The notes beneath the pieces are model-generated. The model made no database searches. It was not told the origin of the DNA and saw nothing but the letters and a program-made list of their open reading frames with translations. A program made the position numbers and the translations under genes. This document shows, in pieces, positions 1 to 5,374 of a stretch of 5,942 nt of DNA. Position 1 is the first letter of the stretch, and each line of letters opens with the position of its first letter. Origin of the DNA: Planctomycetota bacterium (lineage in GTDB: Bacteria > Planctomycetota > UBA1135 > UBA2386); NCBI GenBank assembly GCA_947455805.1, contig CANGSN010000220.1, forward strand, positions 1 to 5,942, read 5' to 3'.

Positions 1-368
1 AGTTCGCCGCGCGGCACGATGCGGAAGCGGGCGCGGAAGCGCGGCTCGAGCGGTTCGCGGAACGCGTGCGCGAGCCAGGCCCGGCGCGGCCACGCGACCT
101 GCTGGCGGTCGTCGAGGTCGACGACGAGGTCGTGTGCTGGCAGCAGGGCGACGACGTGGTAGTCCCAGACGATCGGATCCTCGCTCGTCGCCCGCTGGCC
201 CCACATGGCGACGCTGCGGTCGTCGTTGCTGACGAACACCGCCGCGGCGTCGGCGGGCAGCGAAGCCCGCTGCAGCAGTCGGAGCACGTTCTCCTCGCAG
301 AAGAACGGCTGTTGGTCCTGCGCCCGCCGCCAGGCGTCGTCGAAGGCGGGCTGCGCACCGGTGCTCAT
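1..368 (-). CDS. Protein N-terminal glutamine amidohydrolase (NTAQ1 family), 3' end cut by the window
   Basis: The reverse-strand frame opens at an ATG (complement of 366-368) and stays open for 122 codons to the window edge, so the C-terminus is missing. The motifs match eukaryotic NTAQ1 in order: CEEN near residues 24-27, FVSN at 45-48, a Trp-x-Gln at 56-58, VWDYHV at 67-72 and a VDLD at 83-86, followed by a Pro-Arg and an Arg/Phe-rich RFRARFRI stretch. The family's catalytic triad (human Cys28, His81, Asp97) maps to Cys24, His71 and Asp84 here. The enzyme family deamidates an N-terminal glutamine of proteins to glutamate, a tertiary-to-secondary step of the Arg/N-degron pathway in eukaryotes. 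The physiological role in bacteria is not something I can state. The gene diverges from the lipoprotein gene at 495, leaving a 126-bp shared upstream region rich in GCGGCC runs. Family assignment is strong; the role is inferred. Confidence 0.9.
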   Translation of the reverse strand, partial: MSTGAQPAFDDAWRRAQDQQPFFCEENVLRLLQRASLPADAAAVFVSNDDRSVAMWGQRATSEDPIVWDYHVVALLPAHDLVVDLDDRQQVAWPRRAWLAHAFREPLEPRFRARFRIVPRGE

Positions 369-494
369 GCCGGCAGTGTGCAGCCGTGCGCGCGGCGATG
401 CCATCGCACGATGCTGGTGCGCGGCCGCTGCGGCCGCGGCGTACTTCGGCGGGTGGTCTTGTGCCCAGGCCCGGCCGCCGGCAGCATGCCCGCC

Positions 495-776
495 ATGAAG
501 AGCGCACTGCTGGCGTTGGTTTCGTTCGCCCTGCTGACCGGCTGCAATGGCAAGGTCGACGCTGCGTCGAACCCGGCCGAAGGCGGCGCAGCCAAGGTGC
601 TGGCCGCCCCTGCCGACAAGAAGGCGGGCGGCTGCTGCAGCGAAGGGGCCGGTGACGGCGACGCGTGCTGCAGCGAGGGCAATGCCGCCGACGCCGCGGC
701 GAAGAAGGCCGACGGCGCCTGCTGCGGTTCGTGCGCGCCGGAGACGAAGCCGGTGGCGCCCGTCTCGCCGCAGTGA
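495..776 (+). CDS. Small Cys-pair lipoprotein of unknown function
   Basis: This is a 93-residue protein. It starts with Met-Lys, has a hydrophobic stretch at residues 4-14 and a lipobox LLTGC with the lipidated Cys at 17, so it is predicted to be exported and lipid-anchored. The mature part is Ala/Gly/Lys-rich and carries three Cys pairs (47-48, 58-59, 76-77) plus Cys80. The first two pairs lie in a duplicated CCSEG unit and the third in ACCGSC. Such clustered cysteines could bind a metal or form disulfides, which is inference only. An in-frame ATG three codons upstream (486) is an alternative start. No clear Shine-Dalgarno is visible for either; 495 gives the more typical n-region. I do not recognise a named family. 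Confidence 0.75.
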   Translation: MKSALLALVSFALLTGCNGKVDAASNPAEGGAAKVLAAPADKKAGGCCSEGAGDGDACCSEGNAADAAAKKADGACCGSCAPETKPVAPVSPQ

Positions 777-901
777 TCAGCACCCGGCAGTGACGGTCGC
801 GCTGCACGGACCAACACGCCGCAGCAGGCCCCGCGCCACCCGAGCGCGCCACTTCGCCGGAACCGCTGCGACGGCGGCACGCGCCTGCGGATGACCTCCG
901 C

Positions 902-1876
902 ATGGCGTTGCTGATGGTGCTGGCCAACCTGTTGGCCGTGGTCTCCGGCGGACTGCTGGTCGTGCTGGCGATCACCGCCAAGCCGACCCGCGGCGAGAAC
1001 CTGATGGGCTTCCATCTGGTGACCACGCCGCTCGGCCTGGCCCAGGCCACCGCCGCGCTGCTCGGGCTGCTCGCGCACGGCGTCGAGCCGGCGTGGCTCG
1101 GTTGGCTCGCCGGCCTGCTGCTGCCCGGCTACGCCTTCGCGATGCTGGCGTTGCCGTTCGCGTGCTTCGACCGCCGCGGCGTCACTCCTGCGCGCGCGGC
1201 CGTGCTGCTCGGCGTGCTGGCGACGTTCGCGGTGGTCGACGGGCCGTTCGTCACCGCCTGGGCGTCGGTGGTCGGGTCCACCGTGGTCGCCGTCTACGGC
1301 GGCATCGCGATGGCCCTGCTCGCGAAGTGGTGGCTCGGGCCGAAGCTGCGCCGCATGGCGCAGTTCCACCGGCCTGCCGGCCCCGACGCGTGGCAGCAGA
1401 AGCAGGGTGAGTGGCAGCGCGGCCAGTGGCAGCAGGTGCCCGCCGATGCGACCGCCGGGCGCCTGCTCGGGTTCGTGCGCGCGTTCGCGCCCGAGGTGAA
1501 GGCCGCGAGCCTGCAGCGGCTCGCCGCCTTGCCGGACCTGCTCGAGCAGATCGCGAACCTGCTGCGCACGTCGACAGCCTCGGACGCGCCTCACTACGTC
1601 GTGCACCATTGGCCCGGGCGCCGGGCCGACCTCGCCGGGGCGATGCGCGACCATCTCGACCTGATGCTGGCCGATGCGAAGCAGCGGCTGCAGCGCGACC
1701 GCGGGCCGAACCCGTTCCTCGGCAACTACGCGGGCTCGCTCGACGCGGCGATCGCGGTGCAGCAGGACGGCGGCAACGTGCGGGACGCGCTGCAGCGTTG
1801 GCACGACTTCCTGGCGGCGTTGCCACAGCATCGCGAGATGGCGCGACAGCTGGTCCGCTACCTGGGGGTTGGTTGA
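902..1876 (+). CDS. Five-helix membrane protein with a soluble C-terminal half, unknown function
   Basis: This is a 324-residue protein. About five hydrophobic segments are visible near residues 2-24, 39-59, 65-87, 97-117 and 121-145, ending in a Lys-Trp-Trp pair. A charged, Gln/Trp-rich linker follows (around 150-180, with repeated WQ motifs), then a mostly helical soluble domain to the end. The N-terminal half therefore sits in the inner membrane, while the C-terminal half is presumably cytoplasmic. I do not recognise the family. The frame has consistent GC3 coding bias and ends at TGA 1874-1876. No strong ribosome binding site precedes the ATG, and a second in-frame ATG lies four codons in. 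The gene is followed within about 20 bp by the DinD-like fragment, so the original downstream context may have been altered. Confidence 0.8.
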   Translation: MALLMVLANLLAVVSGGLLVVLAITAKPTRGENLMGFHLVTTPLGLAQATAALLGLLAHGVEPAWLGWLAGLLLPGYAFAMLALPFACFDRRGVTPARAAVLLGVLATFAVVDGPFVTAWASVVGSTVVAVYGGIAMALLAKWWLGPKLRRMAQFHRPAGPDAWQQKQGEWQRGQWQQVPADATAGRLLGFVRAFAPEVKAASLQRLAALPDLLEQIANLLRTSTASDAPHYVVHHWPGRRADLAGAMRDHLDLMLADAKQRLQRDRGPNPFLGNYAGSLDAAIAVQQDGGNVRDALQRWHDFLAALPQHREMARQLVRYLGVG

Positions 1877-1896
1877 CGCGGGTTGGTGGTTCGCGT

Positions 1897-1987
1897 TCGG
1901 CGCGCGCGGCGTGCGAGAACGCTGGCCATGCACCCGCAGACCATTTTGCCGACGTCGGCAACATGGTCGCTTGGGCTCAAGCACCCG
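1897..1987 (+). pseudogene. Orphan DinD N-terminal-domain fragment carrying a palindrome
   Basis: Read from 1897 in steps of three, 24 codons give a peptide with 15 of 24 identities to residues 51-74 of the intact DinD encoded at 2780. It includes ACENAGH and DHF...V..MV, and ACENxGH also matches my recollection of E. coli DinD. The nucleotide match continues a little further (TGGGCTC at 1972-1978 versus 3006-3012) after a one-base shift, then fades. There is no start codon of its own, no ribosome binding site and no rest of dinD around it, so this is a remnant or a small dispersed element rather than a gene. It sits between the stop of the membrane protein gene and the unclear start of the TPR-like gene. 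The exact ends cannot be fixed from one copy. Confidence 0.8.
1939..1968. repeat. 30-bp palindrome, copy 1 (orphan)
   Basis: Two 15-base arms abut with no spacer: GACCATTTTGCCGAC at 1939-1953 and its reverse complement at 1954-1968, with a single mismatch (T1945 opposite C1962). It gives 14 of 15 pairs. Because of the symmetry both strands encode nearly the same peptide (DH.AD.G.MV). It aligns without gaps to copy 2 inside dinD at 24 of 30 bases. Confidence 0.92.
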
Positions 1988-2516
1988 GGACAAGCTCGCG
2001 GCGCTGTCCGACGGCGAACTGCTGCGGCGCGCGCGCATGATCGGCAAGGACGGCGGCGATCTCGATGCGGCGGCCAACGGCCTGCGGCTGGTGCTCGAGC
2101 GCACCGCGTCGTCGACGACTCGCAGCGAGGTGCAGTTGCAGCTCGCCATGCTGCAGCGGCAGCGCGAGACGCCCGAAGCGCTCGCCGAGTCGGCCGCCCT
2201 GTTGCAGTCGGTCGTGCAGGAGCACGGAGTCGCCGACGATCTCGGCATGCGCGCGACCTACCAGCTGGTCTGGACCGCGAGCCAACAGCGCGACCTGACG
2301 TCCGCACTGGCCCACGCCGAGCGCTACGCGAGTGCCCCGAACGCGAAGCCCAACCAGCGCGCCGAAGGGCGCTGGGCCGCAGCGGTGGTCATGCAGCAGC
2401 TCGGCTCGCCCGAGCAGGCGCGCGCAGCCTTCGATGGTTGGCTGCAGCAGTTCGGTGCCGATCCCGAGCTGCAGAAGCTCGTGCTCGACGTGCAAACGCG
2501 CCGCGCCAAGCTCTGA
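1971..2516 (+). CDS. TPR-like helical repeat protein, start uncertain
   Basis: The frame ending at TGA 2514-2516 encodes a soluble, Ala/Leu/Gln-rich, all-helical protein of up to 181 residues counted from the TTG at 1971. Helix-turn-helix pairs with TPR-like spacing are visible. The clearest is near residues 131-171, where a GRWAAAVVMQQLGSPEQARAAF segment resembles the TPR A/B helix pattern (small residues at conserved turns, then AxxxF). TPR proteins are scaffolds, so no specific partner can be named. The start is a real problem. The frame is open far upstream into the previous gene, and the available starts are GTG 1911 (inside the DinD fragment), TTG 1971 (just after the palindrome) and ATG 2037. 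None has a Shine-Dalgarno. Coding-like sequence (DKLAALSDGELLRRAR) precedes 2037, which argues against that ATG. The 5' end may have been replaced by the fragment. Confidence 0.65.
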   Translation: MGSSTRDKLAALSDGELLRRARMIGKDGGDLDAAANGLRLVLERTASSTTRSEVQLQLAMLQRQRETPEALAESAALLQSVVQEHGVADDLGMRATYQLVWTASQQRDLTSALAHAERYASAPNAKPNQRAEGRWAAAVVMQQLGSPEQARAAFDGWLQQFGADPELQKLVLDVQTRRAKL

Positions 2517-2636
2517 TCGAAGCGCGGTTGGTCGAGCGGGTCCCGCGGTCGTCCGCCGTCGACGGCCTCTTCCACGCGATGTCGGCTCCGGGTCGGTGTG
2601 CTGTCAGGTGACTCCGAGGGCGAGCGGGTGAGGCGC

Positions 2637-2671
2637 GCGAAGGATCTGGCGAAGGAGCTGGCGAAGGTCTG
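2637..2671 (+). repeat. Short tandem repeat upstream of dinD (12-bp unit, about three copies)
   Basis: GCGAAGGATCTG, GCGAAGGAGCTG and GCGAAGGTCTG follow each other directly, the last unit one base short. They lie in the 263-bp stretch between the TPR-like gene and dinD, where I see no convincing gene. Read as protein the stretch gives AKDLAKELAK, which resembles a motif in the C-terminal half of DinD, but no start or downstream coding supports a gene. Confidence 0.6.
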
Positions 2672-2678
2672 CTCGTGG

Positions 2679-2703
2679 ACTTGGAAGGCGCCAAGTTCTT
2701 GGC
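2679..2703. promoter_or_regulatory. Overlapping inverted repeats in the dinD leader, candidate operator
   Basis: ACTTGG (2679-2684) pairs with CCAAGT (2691-2696) across a six-base loop, while GCCAAG (2690-2695) can instead pair with CTTGGC (2698-2703) across two bases. The middle element is shared, so the two pairings exclude each other, and the block also reads as three half-sites CTTGG/CCAAG/CTTGG. It lies 77-101 bp ahead of the dinD start, a reasonable place for an operator. No known regulator motif was recognised. Confidence 0.3.
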
Positions 2704-2749
2704 ATGAGTGCCGGGCCGAGTGCTGGCTCGAGGCGTCCGCGTCGGCAGG

Positions 2750-2760
2750 GAACCTGGTTC
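2750..2760. promoter_or_regulatory. GAAC-N3-GTTC palindrome upstream of dinD, possible SOS-type operator
   Basis: GAACCTGGTTC lies 19 bp before the dinD ATG. LexA boxes of several lineages are built from GAAC/GTTC half-sites (for example GAAC-N4-GTTC in Gram-positives), and dinD is an SOS gene in E. coli. The three-base spacing does not match a LexA consensus I know, so this is a candidate only. Confidence 0.25.
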
Positions 2761-2766
2761 GAGTCG

Positions 2767-2772
2767 AAGGAG
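2767..2772 (+). promoter_or_regulatory. Strong Shine-Dalgarno of dinD
   Basis: AAGGAG ends seven bases before the ATG at 2780. It fixes the dinD start there rather than at the in-frame ATG at 2708, and it is the clearest ribosome binding site in the window. Confidence 0.85.
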
Positions 2773-2779
2773 AGAGACC

Positions 2780-3652
2780 ATGGCGATGCACCGTGACCTG
2801 ATCCGCAAGTTGTTCCGTTCGTTCGAGGAGATCGCGCACCGCGAAGGTGGCACCGAGTGCTGGCTCGCGCGCGAGTTGCAGGAACTGCTCGGCTACACCG
2901 AGTGGAGGAACTTCGCCGCCGTCGTGCAGCGCGCCCGGGACGCGTGTGCCAACGCGGGGCACGATCCGGACGACCATTTTGTTGCCGTCAACAAAATGGT
3001 CGAGCTGGGCTCCGGTGCCCAGCGGCGCATCGAAGACGTGGCGCTCACCCGCTACGCCGCCTACCTGATCGCGCAGAACGGCGACCCGAAGAAGGAGGCC
3101 ATCGCGTTCGCCCAGACCTACTTCGCGGTGCAGGCGCGCAAGCAGGAACTGATCGAGGCTCGACTGGCCGAGATCGACCGGTTGGAGGCTCGGCGTAGCC
3201 TCACCGCGAGCGAGAAGGAGCTCGGCGGCGTGATCTTCGAGCGCCTGCGGGAGAGCGACACGTTCGCTCGCATCAAGAGCAAGGGCGACGCGGCGTTGTT
3301 CGGTGGTTGGACCACCCGCGACATGAAGAAGCGGCTGGGCGTGCCCGAGCCGCGCGCGCTGGCCGACTTCCTGCCGACGATCACCATCAAGGCGAAGGAC
3401 CTCGCCAACGAGATGACTTCGCACAACGTGAAGGCCAAGGACCTGCGCTCCGAGCAAGCGATCACCAGCGACCACGTCGACAACAACCGCGAGTTGCGTC
3501 AGGCCATGGGGCGCCGAGGCATCAAGCCCGAGGAACTGTCTGCCGACGAGGATGTGCGCAAACTGGAGCGACGGCTGCAAGCGGAGCAGAAGAAGCTGCC
3601 GGGGCGGGTGTCGCGGTTGGAAGTCGACGGCGAGGACGTCGGGCAGCAGTGA
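2780..3652 (+). CDS. dinD: DNA damage-inducible protein D
   Basis: This is a complete 290-residue protein, close to the 274 residues of E. coli DinD. The N-terminal BRO-N-like domain (about residues 10-115) shows CWLARELQELLGY at 27-39, W..F at 42-45, RARDACANAGH at 51-61, DHF at 65-67, KMVELGSGAQR at 72-82, the family signature LTRYAAYLIAQNGDP at 89-103 and FAQTYFAVQARKQE at 110-123. The C-terminal half has AKDLANEM, then DHVDNNRELR and RRGIKPEEL with KLERR near the end, as in DinD homologues. E. coli DinD is SOS-induced and has been reported to act on RecA filaments and inhibit late strand exchange; the activity of this protein is inferred. It appears to be a single-gene unit, followed by a hairpin and a convergent operon. 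Codons 65-74 contain a 30-bp palindrome with unusually AT-rich codons (TTT, GTT, AAA) in an otherwise GC3-rich gene. Confidence 0.95.
   Translation: MAMHRDLIRKLFRSFEEIAHREGGTECWLARELQELLGYTEWRNFAAVVQRARDACANAGHDPDDHFVAVNKMVELGSGAQRRIEDVALTRYAAYLIAQNGDPKKEAIAFAQTYFAVQARKQELIEARLAEIDRLEARRSLTASEKELGGVIFERLRESDTFARIKSKGDAALFGGWTTRDMKKRLGVPEPRALADFLPTITIKAKDLANEMTSHNVKAKDLRSEQAITSDHVDNNRELRQAMGRRGIKPEELSADEDVRKLERRLQAEQKKLPGRVSRLEVDGEDVGQQ
2971..3002. repeat. Palindrome copy 2, inside dinD
   Basis: CGACCATTTTGTTG (2971-2984) and its exact reverse complement (2989-3002) flank the four bases CCGT, giving 14 perfectly paired bases per arm. The 30-bp core 2972-3001 aligns gap-free with 1939-1968. 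It encodes DHFVAVNKMV of the DinD N-terminal domain. Bases 11 and 12 of the core and their partners 20 and 19 are T-A here but C-G in copy 1, so pairing is kept by double changes. Confidence 0.95.
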
Positions 3653-3679
3653 CCGATGCGCGACTCGCGCGACATCGGT
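3652..3679 (+). terminator. Hairpin at the dinD stop codon, likely terminator between convergent genes
   Basis: ACCGATG (3652-3658) plus CGCG (3659-3662) pairs with CGCG (3668-3671) and CATCGGT (3673-3679), giving 11 pairs with one bulged A and a five-base loop. It starts on the last base of the dinD TGA. No run of T follows, so it is not a classic intrinsic terminator. Its position between dinD and the leftward membrane-protein gene, which ends at 3747, suggests it may separate the two transcripts. Confidence 0.45.
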
Positions 3680-3746
3680 TATGGCGCCTCGTTGACGCCT
3701 ACCTGCCATCTCGCCGTGCTGCGCTCTTGCGCGAGTCGCTGGTGCG

Positions 3747-4172
3747 TCACCTGCTCGTCGTCAGGCTGGAAGTCGACGCGCCGTGCGTGCGACCGGGGGC
3801 GAGCAGCGTGACGGCGACCAGGATGCCGTAGAGGACCGAGGCTCCGTAGAACAGGAACACGACCTGTAGCCCGATTCCGAGGCAAGCGAGGAAGGCCACG
3901 GCGAACACGAAGGACAACGACGTGCCGAGCCACCACAGGTTCGCTGGCCAGCGGTTGCGCACGATGAGCAGTAGCAGTGACAGGCCGCTTCCCAGCATCA
4001 CTCCGCCGAGGAGCAGGCGGGCGATCCGCAGTTGGTTGTGCGCGTCGATCGACTGGCACTCCGCTACGTAGTCCATCGCGTTGGCGTGCGAGCGCAAGGC
4101 GCCCGGCAACCAAGCGCTCCACGCCGTCAGCAGCAGGAAGGCGAAGAGCATTTGCCAGCGAGCGTGGGTCAC
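3747..4172 (-). CDS. Small four-helix membrane protein, unknown function
   Basis: Starting at the GTG at 4172 (reverse strand) gives 141 residues. Hydrophobic segments lie near residues 8-26, 50-71, 79-98 and 102-124, so it is a probable integral inner-membrane protein. A short loop with Cys39, Asp43 and His45 lies between helices 1 and 2, and a Ser/Thr-rich polar tail follows the last helix. The GTG is preferred because its GTGA overlaps the TGA of the upstream gene, a typical coupled arrangement; the Met at residue 8 is the alternative. The open frame extends further upstream, but only as a shadow of the neighbouring gene. No family recognised; DoxX-like or other small multi-pass families cannot be judged by eye. 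Confidence 0.75.
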   Translation of the reverse strand: MTHARWQMLFAFLLLTAWSAWLPGALRSHANAMDYVAECQSIDAHNQLRIARLLLGGVMLGSGLSLLLLIVRNRWPANLWWLGTSLSFVFAVAFLACLGIGLQVVFLFYGASVLYGILVAVTLLAPGRTHGASTSSLTTSR

Positions 4173-4597
4173 GGCGCACCCCGCGTTCGCTCCGTGGCGC
4201 CGTCTCCGCCTGCAGCCGCACCCGCCGCCTTCGCCGCCAGCCGCTGCACCAGCGGGTCGTGGTAGTCGAGCAATCCCTGTGACGCACCGCGCTGTTCGAG
4301 CAGCAGCCGGTAGCGCAGCTGCGCCTGCTGGGCTTCGCGGCGAAGGTGCGCACGTTCGCCGTCGTCGGTGCACGCCGCCAGCAGGTCCTCGAGCCGCAGC
4401 CATTCCTTGCGCTCGGCGAGCTCGGGCGGCACGAAGCCGGCGGAACGCAGCAGCAGATAGCTGGCGCGCAGTTCGTCGGGCACGCCCGACAGGTCGTCGA
4501 GCAACAGCGGCTGGCCGAACCCGCGCAGCTGGTCGAACTGGCCGGCGCGCACGGCGTCGGCGAGCTTCTGTTCGACGAGGTGGAAGAACGGATCCAT
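4169..4597 (-). CDS. DnaJC28-type conserved domain protein (DUF1992)
   Basis: This is a 142-residue protein. The N-terminal 65 residues follow the DJC28 conserved domain pattern: an initial amphipathic helix (VEQKLADAVRAGQFDQLRG, about 8-26), GFGQPLLLDD (26-35), VPDELRASYLLLRSAGFVPPE (39-59) and then RKE (63-65). The domain occurs in eukaryotic DNAJC28 and in stand-alone bacterial proteins such as E. coli YhdN-type relatives; there is no J domain here. Its biochemical function is not established. The C-terminal half is a charged helix (LRREAQQAQLRYRLLLEQ) followed by an Ala/Gly-rich low-complexity tail. It is the first gene of a leftward pair, overlapping the membrane protein start by four bases, and diverges from the esterase gene with a 104-bp gap. 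No Shine-Dalgarno is evident ahead of the ATG. Confidence 0.85.
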   Translation of the reverse strand: MDPFFHLVEQKLADAVRAGQFDQLRGFGQPLLLDDLSGVPDELRASYLLLRSAGFVPPELAERKEWLRLEDLLAACTDDGERAHLRREAQQAQLRYRLLLEQRGASQGLLDYHDPLVQRLAAKAAGAAAGGDGATERTRGAP

Positions 4598-4701
4598 CGC
4601 GGCCGGCAGCCTAGCACGGCGCTCGCGGCCGATGCGTGCCGTGGCTCGCCGACGGGCGCTGCGCGCTTGCGGCGACCGGCGGCTTGCGTTCGAGTGCGAC
4701 G

Positions 4702-5370
4702 ATGAGCCAACTGCTGCCCGCCGTCGAGATCGACCCGAAGGGCCCCGTGCGCGCCAGCGTGATCTGGCTGCACGGCCTTGGCGCCGACGGCCACGACTTC
4801 GCGCCGATCGTGCCGGAACTCGGCCTGCCGGCGAGCCTCGGTGTGCGCTTCGTGCTGCCGCACGCGCCGGCGATGCCGGTGACGATCAACGGCGGCATGG
4901 TGATGCCGGCGTGGTACGACATCGCCGAGGTCGACCTGCGGCGGCGCCACGACGAGGCCGGCATCCGCAAGTCGGCGGCGGCGGTCGAGGCGTGGATCGC
5001 GCACGAACGGTCCCGCGGCGTGCCGAGCGAACGCATCGTGCTCGCCGGCTTCTCGCAGGGCGGCGCCGTCGCCGTGTTCGCCGGGCTGCGCCATCGCGAG
5101 CGCCTCGGCGGCCTGGTCGCGTTGTCGACCTACCTCGTCGGCGAGGACTCGCTCGACGCCGAGCGCAGCCCGGCCAACCAGGGCGTGCGCATCCTGCAGG
5201 TGCACGGCACCGCCGATGGCATCGTGGTGCCCGAGCGCGGGCGGGCCTTGGCGGCGGGGCTGCAGCGGCGCGGCTACGACGTCGCCTTCCACGAGTATCC
5301 GATGCAGCACGAAGTCTGCTGGGAGGAGATCGTCGTCGTCGCCGACTTCCTGCGCGCCGTGCTCGGCTGA
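4702..5370 (+). CDS. Carboxylesterase, phospholipase/carboxylesterase family (alpha/beta hydrolase)
   Basis: This 222-residue protein has the usual length of the Abhydrolase_2 family, which includes bacterial carboxylesterases and eukaryotic acyl-protein thioesterases. Key elements are the oxyanion-hole region WLHGLGADGHDF (22-33), LPHAP (52-56), W-Y-D at 71-73, the nucleophile elbow GFSQGG with Ser118, Asp172 in HGTADGIV and His203 in PMQHEVC. All three triad residues are present. It is expected to hydrolyse short acyl esters or thioesters in the cytoplasm, as no signal peptide is seen; the true substrate is unknown. The start at 4702 is chosen because homology begins directly after it; an in-frame ATG at 4636 would add an Arg-rich stretch unlike the family. 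Two small hairpins follow the stop codon. Confidence 0.93.
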   Translation: MSQLLPAVEIDPKGPVRASVIWLHGLGADGHDFAPIVPELGLPASLGVRFVLPHAPAMPVTINGGMVMPAWYDIAEVDLRRRHDEAGIRKSAAAVEAWIAHERSRGVPSERIVLAGFSQGGAVAVFAGLRHRERLGGLVALSTYLVGEDSLDAERSPANQGVRILQVHGTADGIVVPERGRALAAGLQRRGYDVAFHEYPMQHEVCWEEIVVVADFLRAVLG

Positions 5371-5374
5371 AATT

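Noticed and set aside
369..494. GCGGCCGC runs between the divergent NTAQ1 and lipoprotein genes
   Set aside because: A shared promoter must lie here, but no -35/-10 pair or operator could be picked out from low-complexity GC sequence.
1866..1887. GGGTTGGT repeated at 1866-1873 and 1880-1887, near the left edge of the DinD fragment
   Set aside because: It was considered as a target-site duplication, but both copies lie on the same side of the fragment and no partner is seen on the right side.
365..2248. Very long reverse-strand open frame (627 codons)
   Set aside because: Composition is Arg/Gln/His-rich and low-complexity, it is antisense to several supported genes, and it shows no motif. 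Long spurious frames are expected opposite GC3-rich genes.
1858..2307. Reverse-strand peptide resembling DinD (DHVADVGKMV) at the orphan palindrome
   Set aside because: The resemblance follows from palindrome symmetry. Homology outside the palindrome (ACENAGH side) exists only on the forward strand, so the fragment is oriented forward.
2554..2566. GCCGTCGACGGC palindrome after the TPR-like gene
   Set aside because: A 12-bp GC palindrome without a loop or T tract is common in DNA of this composition and has no positional support.
2598..2801. Small forward open frame in the dinD leader
   Set aside because: It has no ribosome binding site, overlaps the dinD start in another frame and has a poor coding look; the DinD-like scraps in it are noted separately.
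2324..3709. 461-codon reverse-strand open frame opposite dinD
   Set aside because: It is the mirror of dinD codon bias; dinD is strongly supported by homology and a ribosome binding site.
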